From positions 1-40,792 of IMG/VR virus record IMGVR_UViG_3300035670_000517: 40,792 nt of DNA. One strand, 5' to 3'. The notes under the pieces are model-generated. The model did no database searches, had not been told where the DNA came from, and saw only the letters and a program-made list of their open reading frames with translations. Positions within the stretch are counted from its first letter, which is position 1; each line of letters opens with the position of its first letter. The DNA is from a virus. Below, piece after piece: positions 1 to 8,762 of this stretch. A program made the translations under genes and the position numbers.

Positions 1-137
1 TACACATCTTGCAATTTTTTTAGCGGGAGACTTTTAACCCGCTTAAATGCAGTGATAGCAAGGCGTTAAGCCCCCTACCCCGCAATTCTTTAACCGGGGC
101 TAGAGTTTGTTAAGTTAAGGCTTAAGCAGGCTAAAGG
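1..137. other. AT-rich non-coding leader before the terminase genes
   Basis: No gene seen. This stretch is much richer in A and T than the rest. It holds seven TTAA words (34, 43, 66, 90, 110, 115, 122), three of them as GTTAAG (65-70, 109-114, 114-119), plus the palindrome CTTAAG at 121-126. Two weak hairpins can be drawn: AGCGGG/CCCGCT and CCCCG/CGGGG. The T run at 15-21 lies 5' of the first hairpin, so neither strand gives a normal terminator. In lambda the small terminase subunit binds repeated sites just upstream of its own gene at cos. A similar role here is possible but unproven. Confidence 0.4.
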
Positions 138-671
138 ATGGCGCTGATACGGAAGAGCGAGTTCGCCAAGATCAAAGGTGTGTCAGCGGCTGCGGTATCG
201 CAGGCGATTTCGAGCGGCCGTATTCGTGCTGCGGTGGTGACTCGAAACGGCAAGGAGTTTCTAGACCACGATATGGCAGCGTTGCTTTGGGAGCGAAACA
301 CCTTGCAGCAGCCGCCACCTACGAAAGCGGAGCCGGCGCCAACCCGTGCGGTAAGTGACCGGCAGTTGCGAGATTTTATTCAAGCGCTACCAGAGGATGA
401 GATACCAGATCTGAACAAAAGCCGAGCGCGGCATGAGCACTACAAGGCTGAGAAGGCGCGGCAAGAGGCGTTGCAGGGCAGGGGCGAGCTAGTGCCGGCG
501 CAGGAGGTAAAAGCCGAAGCCGCTCGACTTGCGAGACAAGTGCGGGATTTGCTGTTGATGATTCCGGCGCGTACGGCGGGTAAGGTTGCGACAATGCAGG
601 ATCAGGAGCAGATAAGGTCGTATCTGATGGATGAGATCGAGACTGCCTTGAGAGGATTAGCTAATGCCTGA
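138..671 (+). CDS. Terminase small subunit, Nu1-like
   Basis: A 177-residue protein beginning with a winged-helix type DNA-binding segment (about residues 5-32, a helix-turn-helix with AAAVSQAISSGRI). A Pro/Ala linker follows, then a charged helical C-terminal half containing RGELVPAQEV and LLLMIPAR, the pattern of the Nu1/phage packaging small subunit family. Such proteins recognise the packaging site and hand the DNA to the large subunit. The stop overlaps the next gene by 8 bases, and the next gene is a GpA-type large subunit, which fits. The start ATG follows an AAAGG stretch with almost no spacing, so the ribosome site is weak. Confidence 0.85.
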   Translation: MALIRKSEFAKIKGVSAAAVSQAISSGRIRAAVVTRNGKEFLDHDMAALLWERNTLQQPPPTKAEPAPTRAVSDRQLRDFIQALPEDEIPDLNKSRARHEHYKAEKARQEALQGRGELVPAQEVKAEAARLARQVRDLLLMIPARTAGKVATMQDQEQIRSYLMDEIETALRGLANA

Positions 672-2562
672 CGGAGCGCTGCTGTATCGGAAGGCGTTTG
701 TTGAAGCGCTGCAACCGCCGCTTAACTTGACGGTAAGCGAGTGGGCGGATGCGGAGCGGCAACTAACGCGGCGGAGCAGCTCTGAGCCTGGGCGATGGCG
801 TACGGATCGAGTGCCGTTTCTGCGTGAGCCGATGGATCTACTCAGCCCACGGGAGAAGCGGATCAGGCGGGTGGTGTTGATCTTCGGCAGCCAGTCTGGC
901 GCAAAGACCGAGTGTGGCCTGAACTGGCTAGGCCGGACGATCGCGCTGGATCCGGCGCCGTTCTTGGTGATGTTCCCGACGGAGAGCTTCGCCAAGCGTC
1001 AGATCCGCCAGCGATTGACGCCGCTGTTTACGGATACACCAGCGGTTGCGGCGAAGTCGCTGAGCAGCAAGTCAAGGGACGCAGCCAATGCGATGTTCTT
1101 GAAGGAGTTTGAGGGAGACATGCTGCTGTCAATTATTGGCGGCAACAGCGGCAGCGCTGCGCAGGGCATGCCGGCGCAGAATTTGTGGGTTGATGAGGCC
1201 AGCAGCTTACCGCTGGAGATTGACGACAAGGGCGACCCGATCGAGAACGCAGAGGCTCGACAGACGAACTTTCCCGATCGGAAGACGCTGTTGACCAGTA
1301 CGCCCGGCACCCGTGGCGCGTGCCGGATCACCTGGGAGTTTGAGGAGCGCTCCGATCGTCGTAGGTATGCGGCATTGATGCCATGTTGCGGCAATAACTG
1401 CATTTTGGAGTGGTCTCATTTTGTATGGGACACACGTGATGGTGAGGTGTGGTGTCAATGCCCATCATGCGGCGAGAGGGTGGCGCAGCACCATAAGACA
1501 ACGATGCTTGACGGTGGGATATGGCAGGCAACAGCGAAAGGTGATGGCGAGACTGCGGGATTTCATTTGCCGGGGTGGTATGCACCGTTCGGCTGGCTGA
1601 GTTGGGAGAAGATCCGTGATGAGTTCTTGCGGGCAAAGGAAGATCCGCTGCTACTGAAGGGCTGGGTGAACAAGCGAGCGGCTGAGGCCTGGGAGGATGA
1701 GGCTGTAGCGAAGGTGAACGCCGATGGCCTGATGTCAAGGGTTGCGGAGGACAACTATCAGCCGGGCATGGTGCCTGATGGTGTGCTGTTGCTGCTGATG
1801 GCGGTCGATACGCAGGACACCTGGCTAGAGACGACAGTATGGGGGTTTGGCGATGGTGACGAATGCTGGAAGATATGGCATCAGAAGGTCGAGGGCGACC
1901 CTGCGGGTGATGAGGTGTGGGGGCAGATTGACACGATCCGGCGAACGGTATGGCCGCGAGCGGATGGCGGTGAAATGACGGTGATGAGATGCGCGGTGGA
2001 TACTGGCGGCCACTTCACGCATGAGGCGTATGAGTATTGCCGGCGGAATGCGGGCGAGGGTGTGGTGGCGATTAAGGGCTCTAAGGAGCGAACGGCACCA
2101 GCGCTAAACAAAGGCAGCAAGGTGGATGTGAACTACAAGGGCAAGACAATCAAGAACGGCGTAACGCTGTATCAGGTAGGTGGCCATACGCTGAAACGAA
2201 CGATTTATGCACGCCTGAAGAAGATTGGCAGCGGCCCTGGCTCTATCCACTTTGATATGGGCACGGATGAGGCGTATTTGAAGGGTTTGACGGCTGAAAG
2301 GTTGATTCCGCGCACAGTGAAAGGGTTTCAGGTGTTGGATTGGCACAATCCAAGCGGTGCGCGAAATGAACCGCTCGACATTCTGGTGTATTGCTTGGCG
2401 ATGCTGGAGCTAGTGAAGCGCCGGTATAACCGAGCGACGATGTGGACCCAACTCGCCGCGCAACTCCAGCAAGCGCGAGAGATGGGCACCGCGGCCGTGG
2501 TTGATGGTGGTGGTGGTGTGGTGATCAAGCGAAAAGCCGGAAGCTGGCTGCGGCGTGAGTAG
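664..2562 (+). CDS. Terminase large subunit, lambda GpA family
   Basis: The 632-residue packaging motor and nuclease. The ATPase half shows a Walker A-like loop GSQSGAKTE (residues 75-83) and a Walker B-like strand LWVDEAS with the acidic pair at 177-178. A cysteine cluster follows (CCGNNC and CQCPSCG), as is usual in GpA proteins. The C-terminal half begins the nuclease domain near MAVDTQDTW, whose Asp is a likely metal ligand. Length is close to lambda gpA (641). GpA-type enzymes usually cut at specific cos ends, so cos packaging is inferred. The gene overlaps the small subunit by 8 bases. Confidence 0.95.
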   Translation: MPDGALLYRKAFVEALQPPLNLTVSEWADAERQLTRRSSSEPGRWRTDRVPFLREPMDLLSPREKRIRRVVLIFGSQSGAKTECGLNWLGRTIALDPAPFLVMFPTESFAKRQIRQRLTPLFTDTPAVAAKSLSSKSRDAANAMFLKEFEGDMLLSIIGGNSGSAAQGMPAQNLWVDEASSLPLEIDDKGDPIENAEARQTNFPDRKTLLTSTPGTRGACRITWEFEERSDRRRYAALMPCCGNNCILEWSHFVWDTRDGEVWCQCPSCGERVAQHHKTTMLDGGIWQATAKGDGETAGFHLPGWYAPFGWLSWEKIRDEFLRAKEDPLLLKGWVNKRAAEAWEDEAVAKVNADGLMSRVAEDNYQPGMVPDGVLLLLMAVDTQDTWLETTVWGFGDGDECWKIWHQKVEGDPAGDEVWGQIDTIRRTVWPRADGGEMTVMRCAVDTGGHFTHEAYEYCRRNAGEGVVAIKGSKERTAPALNKGSKVDVNYKGKTIKNGVTLYQVGGHTLKRTIYARLKKIGSGPGSIHFDMGTDEAYLKGLTAERLIPRTVKGFQVLDWHNPSGARNEPLDILVYCLAMLELVKRRYNRATMWTQLAAQLQQAREMGTAAVVDGGGGVVIKRKAGSWLRRE

Positions 2563-2571
2563 AGTGTGGGT

Positions 2572-2772
2572 ATGGCGTACACACAGCAGCAGCTCGACGA
2601 TCTCGATGCGGCGATTGCCGAGGGTGTGCTTGTGGTGCAGAGCAATGGCCGGCGGGTTGAGTATCGGAGTTTGGATGAGATGATCCGCACGCGTAACCTG
2701 ATGGCCAGCCAGATCGGTGGCGGCGGCACGGTTGCGGTGACGCGTCGTTATGCCGGGTTTCGGAGGGATTGA
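2572..2772 (+). CDS. Head-tail joining protein, gpW-like
   Basis: A 66-residue protein if the ATG at 2572 is used; a GTG two codons earlier also exists. The N-terminal helix (TQQQLDDLDAAIAEG), the central VEYRSLDEMIRT and the basic end match the gpW family, a short protein that seals the portal after packaging. The position between GpA-type terminase and lambda B-type portal is exactly that of lambda W, and its length (lambda W is 68) agrees. Its stop shares bases with the portal start (TGATG), which suggests coupled translation. Confidence 0.85.
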   Translation: MAYTQQQLDDLDAAIAEGVLVVQSNGRRVEYRSLDEMIRTRNLMASQIGGGGTVAVTRRYAGFRRD

Positions 2773-4193
2773 TGGCGAAGCGCAAGAAGCCAACGATCAG
2801 CCAGCTTGAAGGGCAGCTGATGGGGCTGCAGATGCAGCTAAGCCAGGAGCAACGGCGGCGGCAGTTTGAGGCAGCCAAAGCAAGCCGTCGTACTGAGAAC
2901 TGGTACACGACCGTTACGGGGCCGAACACAGATTTACGCACGGTATGGCGCCGGATCGTCAATCGTCACCGTGATTTGGTGGACAACAACCCATGGGCTG
3001 AGCGTGCGGTGAAGGTGAAGGTCAACAGCACCATCGGCGATGGTGTGATGGGCACGCCGCGCAATGGCAGCCAAAGGTATAACAACGCATTTCAGGAGTG
3101 GGCGGAAAGTACGGATTGCGACTGGTTTGGCAAGCTGAACCTTTACGGGTTGCAGAGCCTGATCTACCGCACGGTGAGCGCGAGCGGGTCGTGTCTGGTG
3201 CGCCGCCGATATGACGCGGCTGCAGCAGCAATGGGCATGGTGCCGCTCAAGCTGGAGGTGATGGAGCCGGACTGGCTGGATATGGACAAGGATAACGGCC
3301 GGTCTATTCAGTTTGGCCAGCAGTTTGACGAGGCCACCGGCCGGCTGGAGGGGTATTGGATCCGCCACGACCACCCAGGAGAGCGCGGGTGGAATGGCCT
3401 GAAGATTGAATCGGATTTTGTGCCGGCGAGTGAGATTCTGTGCATTTATGACGTGCGGCGGCCGCGGCAACGGCTGGGCGTGCCGGATGGTGTGTCGGTG
3501 ATCCTAAAGCTACGGGACATTGATGATACGGAATCTGCGCAACTACTGAAAACCAAGATCGCATCATGCTTTACGGCGTTTGTGTATGACAGCGAGCTGC
3601 CGGATCAGGTGCCAAGCGGCACGGCAGAGCTGACGGACACGCTGGAGCCTGGCGCGATTGAGCTGCTACCACCGGGAAAGCAAATCACCTTTGCCAATCC
3701 GCCTAGTTCTGGCGACTTCAGCGCTGACATAAGGCACTATCTGCACAGCGTGGCGGCGGGATACTCGATCACCTACGAAGCGTTGACGGGGATTCTTAAC
3801 GACGTGAACTTCTCATCTGGCCGGATGGGATGGATCGAGGCTTACCGCGAGGTGGCCAGGTTGCGGTGGAATGTGATCGTGCCGCAACTGCTGACGCCAT
3901 TAGCGCGATGGTTCAACGAAGCGGCGGCACTGACGGGCATGCGCGGGCCGCGACAGATGATCTGGACATTCCCGCGGCGTGAGTTGATCGACCCGGCGAA
4001 GGAGATCAGCGCATTGATCGAAGCGGTGGGCGCCGGCTTTATGAGCCTAAGCGAGGTGCAGCGCAGCTTGGGTTATGTGCCGGCAGAGATGATTGAAGAG
4101 CTGGGGCGGGATAAGGTGGCAGCTGAAGCGCAGAACCTACAGTTGTCGGTGTTCAATCAATCAACCGGCGAAACCCGCCAGATAGGTGCATAG
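2772..4193 (+). CDS. Portal protein, lambda gpB family
   Basis: A 473-residue portal from the ATG at 2772 that overlaps the upstream TGA. The N-terminal coiled segment is followed by family-typical stretches: RRTENW, DLVDNNPWAERAV and KVNSTIGDGVMGTPRN. Further on, LKTKIASCFTAFVY, a loop on GAIELLPPGKQITFANP, and YEALTGILNDVNFSSGRMGWIE belong to the conserved portal core. The product forms the dodecameric ring at one capsid vertex through which DNA enters and leaves. Order and spacing agree with lambda W-B. Confidence 0.93.
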   Translation: MAKRKKPTISQLEGQLMGLQMQLSQEQRRRQFEAAKASRRTENWYTTVTGPNTDLRTVWRRIVNRHRDLVDNNPWAERAVKVKVNSTIGDGVMGTPRNGSQRYNNAFQEWAESTDCDWFGKLNLYGLQSLIYRTVSASGSCLVRRRYDAAAAAMGMVPLKLEVMEPDWLDMDKDNGRSIQFGQQFDEATGRLEGYWIRHDHPGERGWNGLKIESDFVPASEILCIYDVRRPRQRLGVPDGVSVILKLRDIDDTESAQLLKTKIASCFTAFVYDSELPDQVPSGTAELTDTLEPGAIELLPPGKQITFANPPSSGDFSADIRHYLHSVAAGYSITYEALTGILNDVNFSSGRMGWIEAYREVARLRWNVIVPQLLTPLARWFNEAAALTGMRGPRQMIWTFPRRELIDPAKEISALIEAVGAGFMSLSEVQRSLGYVPAEMIEELGRDKVAAEAQNLQLSVFNQSTGETRQIGA

Positions 4194-4196
4194 ACT

Positions 4197-6128
4197 ATGG
4201 CCATGGAACAGCGAACACTGGAACCCATGCAGCGTGCGGCGGCGTTTGTGCCGTCAACGCTGAACCGTGAGCAACGGACGATCGAGCTCACATGGACAAC
4301 TGGCGCCCGCGGGCGTCGTGCGTCGATGTTTGAGGGCGATTGGTACGAAGAGCTGGACATGAGCCCAGGCGCGGTACGGCTTGATCGGTTGAACAGCGGG
4401 GCAAACCTGCTGAACAGCCATCAAAGCCGGGAGCTTGCATCCATTTTGGGTGTGATTGAGCGCGCTTGGATTGAGGGCAATGAAGGCCGCGCGGTTGTGC
4501 GGTTTTCGGAGCGCGAGGATGTCGAGCCGATCTTCCGTGATGTTGCAAGCGGGATCATCAGAAATGTTTCGGTCGGTTATCAGGTCCACCGGTGGTCTGA
4601 TCCGATTCGCGGCACTGATGGCGAGCCCCCGACCTACCGGGCGCTTGATTGGGAGCCAATGGAACTGAGCTTGGTGTCGGTACCGTTTGATGCTGGCGCA
4701 CAGGTTCGGAATGCTGAACCAAACCACCTACCCCCCGATGGGACAATGAGTGAACTGAAATCGGCCGGGGGCGATCCCGCGGCCAATGTGGAGCAGGAGC
4801 GCTCCGCGCCGGCCGCCGAGAACGTGGCCGATTCCGGTATCAAGAATCTGCGCCTGGAGCGCGACTGCCTGCGCATTGCGATGGCGGGCAAGCTGACCGC
4901 TGAACAGACCGATCAAGTCGTAGCCGAGGGTCTGGCCCGTGGCCTCGCTGCCGCCAGCTGCATGGCCACCACCATGGTTTCCGAACGGATCGCCGCAACT
5001 CCAGCTCCCTCCGCTCCTGCCGGCCCTGTGCAGCCGGTGGTGACCCGCGATGAAGGCGACACCCTGCTACGCGGCCTGGGCCTTGCTCTGCAAGCGCGGG
5101 TGATGCCCGGCAGCCTGAAGGGCGACGACCTGACGCTGGCCCGTGAGCACCGCGGCTACAGCATCCTGGAAATGACCCGGATGTATCTGGAGTCGCGCGG
5201 TGTCAATACCCGCGGCATGAGCCGGACCGAGCTCGTGACCCGTGGTTTCCACAGCACCAGCGACTTCCCGCTGCTGTTTAGCAATCTGGCCAACAAGAGC
5301 CTGGACGCAGCGTATGCGGAAGAGCCTCACACCTGGGGCCCGATCGCCCGTCAGCGCAACCTGCCCGACTTCAAGAATGCAAGCGATCTTGTGGTCGCTG
5401 GCAACCTCACCCCTGAGCCGTTGCTTGAGGGTGGTGAGTACAAGGCCGGCACCTTGGTGGAAGGCCAGCATCAGTGGAAACTCTCCACGTATGCTCGCAA
5501 AATTACGCTGACTCGCCAAGCGATCATCAACGATGATCTGTCAGCGATGGAGACTGTTCCTGAGATGCTGGGCCGCGGCTTTCGCCGGCTGGAGTCCAAC
5601 ATCATCTGGAGCCTGATCACCGGCAACGCTGTGACCAGCGTGGATGGCCAGGTGCTGTTCCATGCTTCGCACAACAACACCGGTAGCGGTGCGATTGCAA
5701 CGGCCGGCTACAACGCCGCCCGTAAGGCGATGCGCAAGCAAACCGACCTTGCCGGCAACCCGATCAACCTGACGCCTCAGTTGATGATCGTGCCAACCGA
5801 TCTGGAAGCCACTGCTCTGCAGTTCCTGTATCCGACCGGCTTTGTGCCTGCCGCCCGCACTGGCGACAACGGCCCTGTGACGCTGCAGACCGCTGGTGTG
5901 CAGCTGATCACCGAGCCGCGGCTTGATGGTTCCGCCACTCAGTGGTACTTGGCCTGCAGCCCGACGCAAGTTGAGGGCATTGTGTACGGCTATCTGGCCG
6001 GCGAGGAAGGCCCCACGATCGTGACGAACGAAAAGCGCGACCCTGATGGGGTTGAGATGCTCGCCCGTTTCGATTTTGGCGCTGCGGTTAAGGACTACCG
6101 CTTCATCTACCGCTCCAGCGGCACCTGA
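4197..6128 (+). CDS. Prohead protease-major capsid fusion protein
   Basis: 643 residues joining two functions normally coded separately. Residues 1 to about 170 are an HK97-type (S78) prohead protease: the LLNSHQ His and the Ser in IRNVSVGY are the likely catalytic pair. Residues 184 to about 300 are helical and Ala-rich and probably act as the scaffold-like delta region. From about 310 on (FPLLFSNLANKSL to KDYRFIYRSSGT) it is an HK97-fold capsid subunit. Self-cleavage should free the capsid protein. Codon choice becomes richer in C-ending codons after the in-frame ATG at 4746, so an internal start is possible but no strong ribosome site is visible. No separate scaffold gene is present. Protease-capsid fusions are known from other phages. 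Confidence 0.9.
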   Translation: MAMEQRTLEPMQRAAAFVPSTLNREQRTIELTWTTGARGRRASMFEGDWYEELDMSPGAVRLDRLNSGANLLNSHQSRELASILGVIERAWIEGNEGRAVVRFSEREDVEPIFRDVASGIIRNVSVGYQVHRWSDPIRGTDGEPPTYRALDWEPMELSLVSVPFDAGAQVRNAEPNHLPPDGTMSELKSAGGDPAANVEQERSAPAAENVADSGIKNLRLERDCLRIAMAGKLTAEQTDQVVAEGLARGLAAASCMATTMVSERIAATPAPSAPAGPVQPVVTRDEGDTLLRGLGLALQARVMPGSLKGDDLTLAREHRGYSILEMTRMYLESRGVNTRGMSRTELVTRGFHSTSDFPLLFSNLANKSLDAAYAEEPHTWGPIARQRNLPDFKNASDLVVAGNLTPEPLLEGGEYKAGTLVEGQHQWKLSTYARKITLTRQAIINDDLSAMETVPEMLGRGFRRLESNIIWSLITGNAVTSVDGQVLFHASHNNTGSGAIATAGYNAARKAMRKQTDLAGNPINLTPQLMIVPTDLEATALQFLYPTGFVPAARTGDNGPVTLQTAGVQLITEPRLDGSATQWYLACSPTQVEGIVYGYLAGEEGPTIVTNEKRDPDGVEMLARFDFGAAVKDYRFIYRSSGT

Positions 6129-6144
6129 TCTGATTCTCACCCAT

Positions 6145-6150
6145 AGGAGG
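6145..6150 (+). promoter_or_regulatory. Strong Shine-Dalgarno site (AGGAGG)
   Basis: A perfect AGGAGG with 8 bases to the ATG at 6159. Most genes in this window have weak or no such site. It suggests that the following head protein is made in large amounts, as expected of a capsid decoration or cement protein. Confidence 0.75.
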
Positions 6151-6158
6151 GTTAACCC

Positions 6159-6494
6159 ATGAAAAACTACATCCAGGATGGTGAGTATCTCGATCTCACC
6201 GCGCCTTACGACGTTGCCAGCGGTGGCGGCGCACTGGTTGGTATCACGTTTGGTGTTGCTGTTACCAGCGTCCTTTCGGGCGCCGTTGGTAGCTTCGCCA
6301 CCTGCGGCGTGTTCACCATGAGCAAAGGCACCGGTGCCAGCACCGGCGGCGCACAAGGCACCGCTGCCTACTGGAACAACACCAGCAAGGTGATCACCGC
6401 TGTCAGCAGCGGTAACACCAAAGTGGGTGTGTTCGCTGCCACCTGCCTCGATGCTGACGCCACCTGCCGGGTGCGTCTGAACGGATCGTTCTGA
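6159..6494 (+). CDS. DUF2190-family head protein, likely capsid decoration
   Basis: A 111-residue protein rich in Gly, Ala, Thr and Ser. It has the DUF2190 pattern: N-terminal MKNYIQDGEYLDLTAPYDV, a central Gly/Val beta segment, and an end on RVRLNGSF. DUF2190 proteins commonly follow the capsid gene and are structural, probably sitting on the capsid surface in the place of lambda gpD. The strong ribosome site and the possible terminator just after the gene both point to a highly expressed virion protein. Confidence 0.8.
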   Translation: MKNYIQDGEYLDLTAPYDVASGGGALVGITFGVAVTSVLSGAVGSFATCGVFTMSKGTGASTGGAQGTAAYWNNTSKVITAVSSGNTKVGVFAATCLDADATCRVRLNGSF

Positions 6495-6519
6495 TCTGTT
6501 GTACAGGCCCTGGGCAACC

Positions 6520-6535
6520 GGGGCCGCCCCATTTT
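6520..6535 (+). terminator. Possible partial terminator after the capsid genes
   Basis: GGGG at 6520-6523 and CCCC at 6527-6530 form a tight stem around CCG, followed by ATTTT. The stem is short and the U tract brief, so it would be leaky. The position fits lowering transcription between abundant head proteins and the fibre-like genes that follow. Confidence 0.45.
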
Positions 6536-6548
6536 CTGATCTGGAGCC

Positions 6549-7046
6549 ATGCCCGACAATGTTGGATACACGCCTGGGACAGGCGCCACAGTTGCAGCCG
6601 ATGAGATCGGCGGTGTACTGCACCAGCGCGTAAAGATCAGCATTGGCGCAGATGGTGCAGCTGCTGATCTGAGCAGCGCAAATCCGATGCCGATGGCGGC
6701 TGTTAGCTTGCCGCTCCCTGCTGGTGCTGCGACTGAGGCAACGGCTGCAGCATTACTGGCGAGGGTGCCGGCTGCGGTGGTGCCAACTGTTGCGAGTGTG
6801 GCGAGCAGCGCAACGAGCGTAACGCTTGCAGCGGCTAATGCAGACCGCAAGCGGCTGACGGTGATGAACGACAGCACGGCTAAGCTAAGGGTGGGATATA
6901 CGGAGGGCGTGACTGTGACGAATGCTTCGTATGTGGTGGCCGCTAATTCGCTGCTGGTGTTGAGCGGTGATCTGAATTATGCGGGCGCATTGTATGGCGT
7001 ATGGGAAAGCGCCAACGGTCGGGCGCAGGTTACGGAGTTTGCATGA
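6549..7046 (+). CDS. Putative virion structural protein
   Basis: 165 residues. The N-terminus (DNVGYTPGTGATVAADEIGG, LHQRVKISIGADG) is a recurrent start in phage structural proteins of unknown role. The middle is Ala/Val-rich and the end has beta-strand character (NDSTAKLRVGYTEGV, SYVVAANSLLVLSGDLNYAGALYGVWE). No catalytic motif is visible. It lies right after the DUF2190 head gene, and its stop overlaps the next start (ATGA). I infer a role on the particle surface; whether on head or tail cannot be told from sequence. Confidence 0.7.
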   Translation: MPDNVGYTPGTGATVAADEIGGVLHQRVKISIGADGAAADLSSANPMPMAAVSLPLPAGAATEATAAALLARVPAAVVPTVASVASSATSVTLAAANADRKRLTVMNDSTAKLRVGYTEGVTVTNASYVVAANSLLVLSGDLNYAGALYGVWESANGRAQVTEFA

Positions 7047-8221
7047 TGGCTAGCGGTATCTTTCGGCCGGGTATTCAGGATGGCGATTCTGCAACACTGC
7101 AGGATCTAACGGTTGCAGGTTTGCTGACTGCCAATCATATCCATGGCGGCATTGCGGGGAATCTGTATATTCATGTCCGCAACCTTAGCGGCGGTGAGCT
7201 AGCTGCCGGCACTGCAGTTTATGCGCTCGGTACGGTAGGCGATACCGACCGTGTGCAGGTATCGGCGTGTGATCCAACGAATCCGGCGAAGATGCCGGCG
7301 ATTGGATTGCTGGAGACGACGCTAGCGAACAATGGCGACGGCAATGCAGTTGTAGTGGGTGAGCTGCGGCCGTTCAATACTGCAGGATTCACGATCGGCG
7401 ACCAACTGTACGTTGGTGCCGGTGGTGCGCCTACGGCAACGGTGCCGGTGAGCGGCGAGGTGCAGAGCGTTGGCGCCGTGGTTCGTGTGAACAGCGAGAG
7501 CGGCACGGTGCTGGTGGAGATCAGCGCAGCGCTGGCGAAGGTGGCGGTCAGCGGAGCGTATGCGGACCTGTCGGGCACGCCTACGGTGCCGGCCCCTGCT
7601 GATGCCACACCACAGCCGCTAGGCACTGCTGCGATTGGCGCAAGCGCTGATTATGCGCGTGAGGATCATGTGCATGCGATGCCAAGCGCTGCGAATGTAG
7701 GTGCGGACCCTGCTGGCACTGCTGCGGCTGCCGTGAGTGCGCACGTTGCAGCGGCCGACCCCCACCCTGGGTATGCGCTGGAATCCTCGCTGGGTGGCGC
7801 TGCGGCCCTGAATGTTGGCACCACGGCCGGCACGGTTGCAGCGGGTGATGATGCGCGGATCACGGCGGTTGAGATCGGCCTGGCGTGCAGTGACGAGACG
7901 ACGGCTCTGACGACTGGCGCCGGCAAGGTTACATTCAGGTTGCCGTATGCCATGACGTTGACGGCGGTGCGGGCAAGCGTGACGACAGCACCTACGGGTT
8001 CCACGTTGGTGGTGGACATCAACGAAGGCGGCACGTCGGTGTTAAGCACCAAGCTGAGCATTGACGCGGGTGAGAAGACTTCTACGACCGCTGCAGTACC
8101 TGCGGTGATCAGTGATCCTGCATTGGCTGATGATGCTGAGATCACCGTGGACATTGACCAGATCGGCGCAACGATTGCAGGGGCTGGCCTTAAGGTCTGG
8201 CTGATCGGGAGGCGGGCATGA
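7043..8221 (+). CDS. Fibre-like structural protein
   Basis: 392 residues from the ATG at 7043 that overlaps the previous stop; a second ATG follows at once. Three parts can be seen. Residues about 30-170 are a beta-rich domain (NLSGGELAAGTAVYALG to VQSVGAVVRVNSESG) frequent in phage fibre proteins. A low-complexity linker has repeated GTAAIGASADYAREDHVHAMPS-like and HVAAADPHPGYAL words. The C-terminal domain of about 110 residues (from TALTTGAGKVTFRLPYAM, ending in LIGRRA) recurs at fibre ends. It sits among head genes rather than with the tail fibre, so a head fibre is as likely as a tail appendage. Confidence 0.65.
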   Translation: MMASGIFRPGIQDGDSATLQDLTVAGLLTANHIHGGIAGNLYIHVRNLSGGELAAGTAVYALGTVGDTDRVQVSACDPTNPAKMPAIGLLETTLANNGDGNAVVVGELRPFNTAGFTIGDQLYVGAGGAPTATVPVSGEVQSVGAVVRVNSESGTVLVEISAALAKVAVSGAYADLSGTPTVPAPADATPQPLGTAAIGASADYAREDHVHAMPSAANVGADPAGTAAAAVSAHVAAADPHPGYALESSLGGAAALNVGTTAGTVAAGDDARITAVEIGLACSDETTALTTGAGKVTFRLPYAMTLTAVRASVTTAPTGSTLVVDINEGGTSVLSTKLSIDAGEKTSTTAAVPAVISDPALADDAEITVDIDQIGATIAGAGLKVWLIGRRA

Positions 8222-8760
8222 GCTTTTTGATTAATCCTTATCGGTTTGCGGCGCCAACCGTTGTCAATGGCATCACCGCCAATGCAAGCTCAACCACAAA
8301 TCCAAATGGCGACTGGTCTTACATCAGAAAGCCATTGATTACTAGCTCAACAGTCAATACCCTAACGTATTCGGGCACGCCTGGTTCATGGGTTGGCCCA
8401 GAAGCGTTCAGCTTGCCAATTTTGCAGGCAGGTGCATCAATCCTTATGCACCCTGGTGACTTAAGCACGACTGTGGCGATTAGATGGACTTCGCCAGTTG
8501 CCGCAATCGTTCAGGTTGCAGCAACATTCGTAAAGGACACGACTACCGGCGCATCCAACGGCGTTTTGGTCGGAGCGATTAAAAACAATACAACTAATGT
8601 TTACGGCCCAACACTGATTAACACGTCGACCACTACGGCGACATTTACCGGTGGATCAGTGAGTGTCGCAGTTGGGGATGTGCTTGATTTCTATGTGAAC
8701 AACAACGGTAGCTTTGCCAGCGATCACACGAACGTCACGCTTTTAACCCTTACCTACTGA
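8218..8760 (+). CDS. Putative structural protein with MSFLINPYRF start
   Basis: 180 residues. It begins with MSFLINPYRFA, a short tag often seen at the start of phage appendage proteins. A beta-sandwich-like body rich in Thr, Ser, Val and Asn follows. No enzyme motif is visible. The start overlaps the previous stop (ATGA), so it is likely translated with the fibre-like protein before it. Base composition is more AT-rich (many AAT, ACA, ATT codons) than in its neighbours, which could mark recent exchange of this receptor-type module. Confidence 0.6.
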   Translation: MSFLINPYRFAAPTVVNGITANASSTTNPNGDWSYIRKPLITSSTVNTLTYSGTPGSWVGPEAFSLPILQAGASILMHPGDLSTTVAIRWTSPVAAIVQVAATFVKDTTTGASNGVLVGAIKNNTTNVYGPTLINTSTTTATFTGGSVSVAVGDVLDFYVNNNGSFASDHTNVTLLTLTY

Positions 8761-8762
8761 CC

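Noticed and set aside
15-45. T run plus hairpin as a terminator
   Set aside because: The T run precedes the hairpin on the plus strand, and on the minus strand becomes an A run after it, so neither strand ends with U.
5541-6623. A 360-codon open frame on the minus strand opposite the capsid and DUF2190 genes
   Set aside because: Mirror of strongly biased codons in real plus-strand genes; no motif and it crosses clear gene boundaries.
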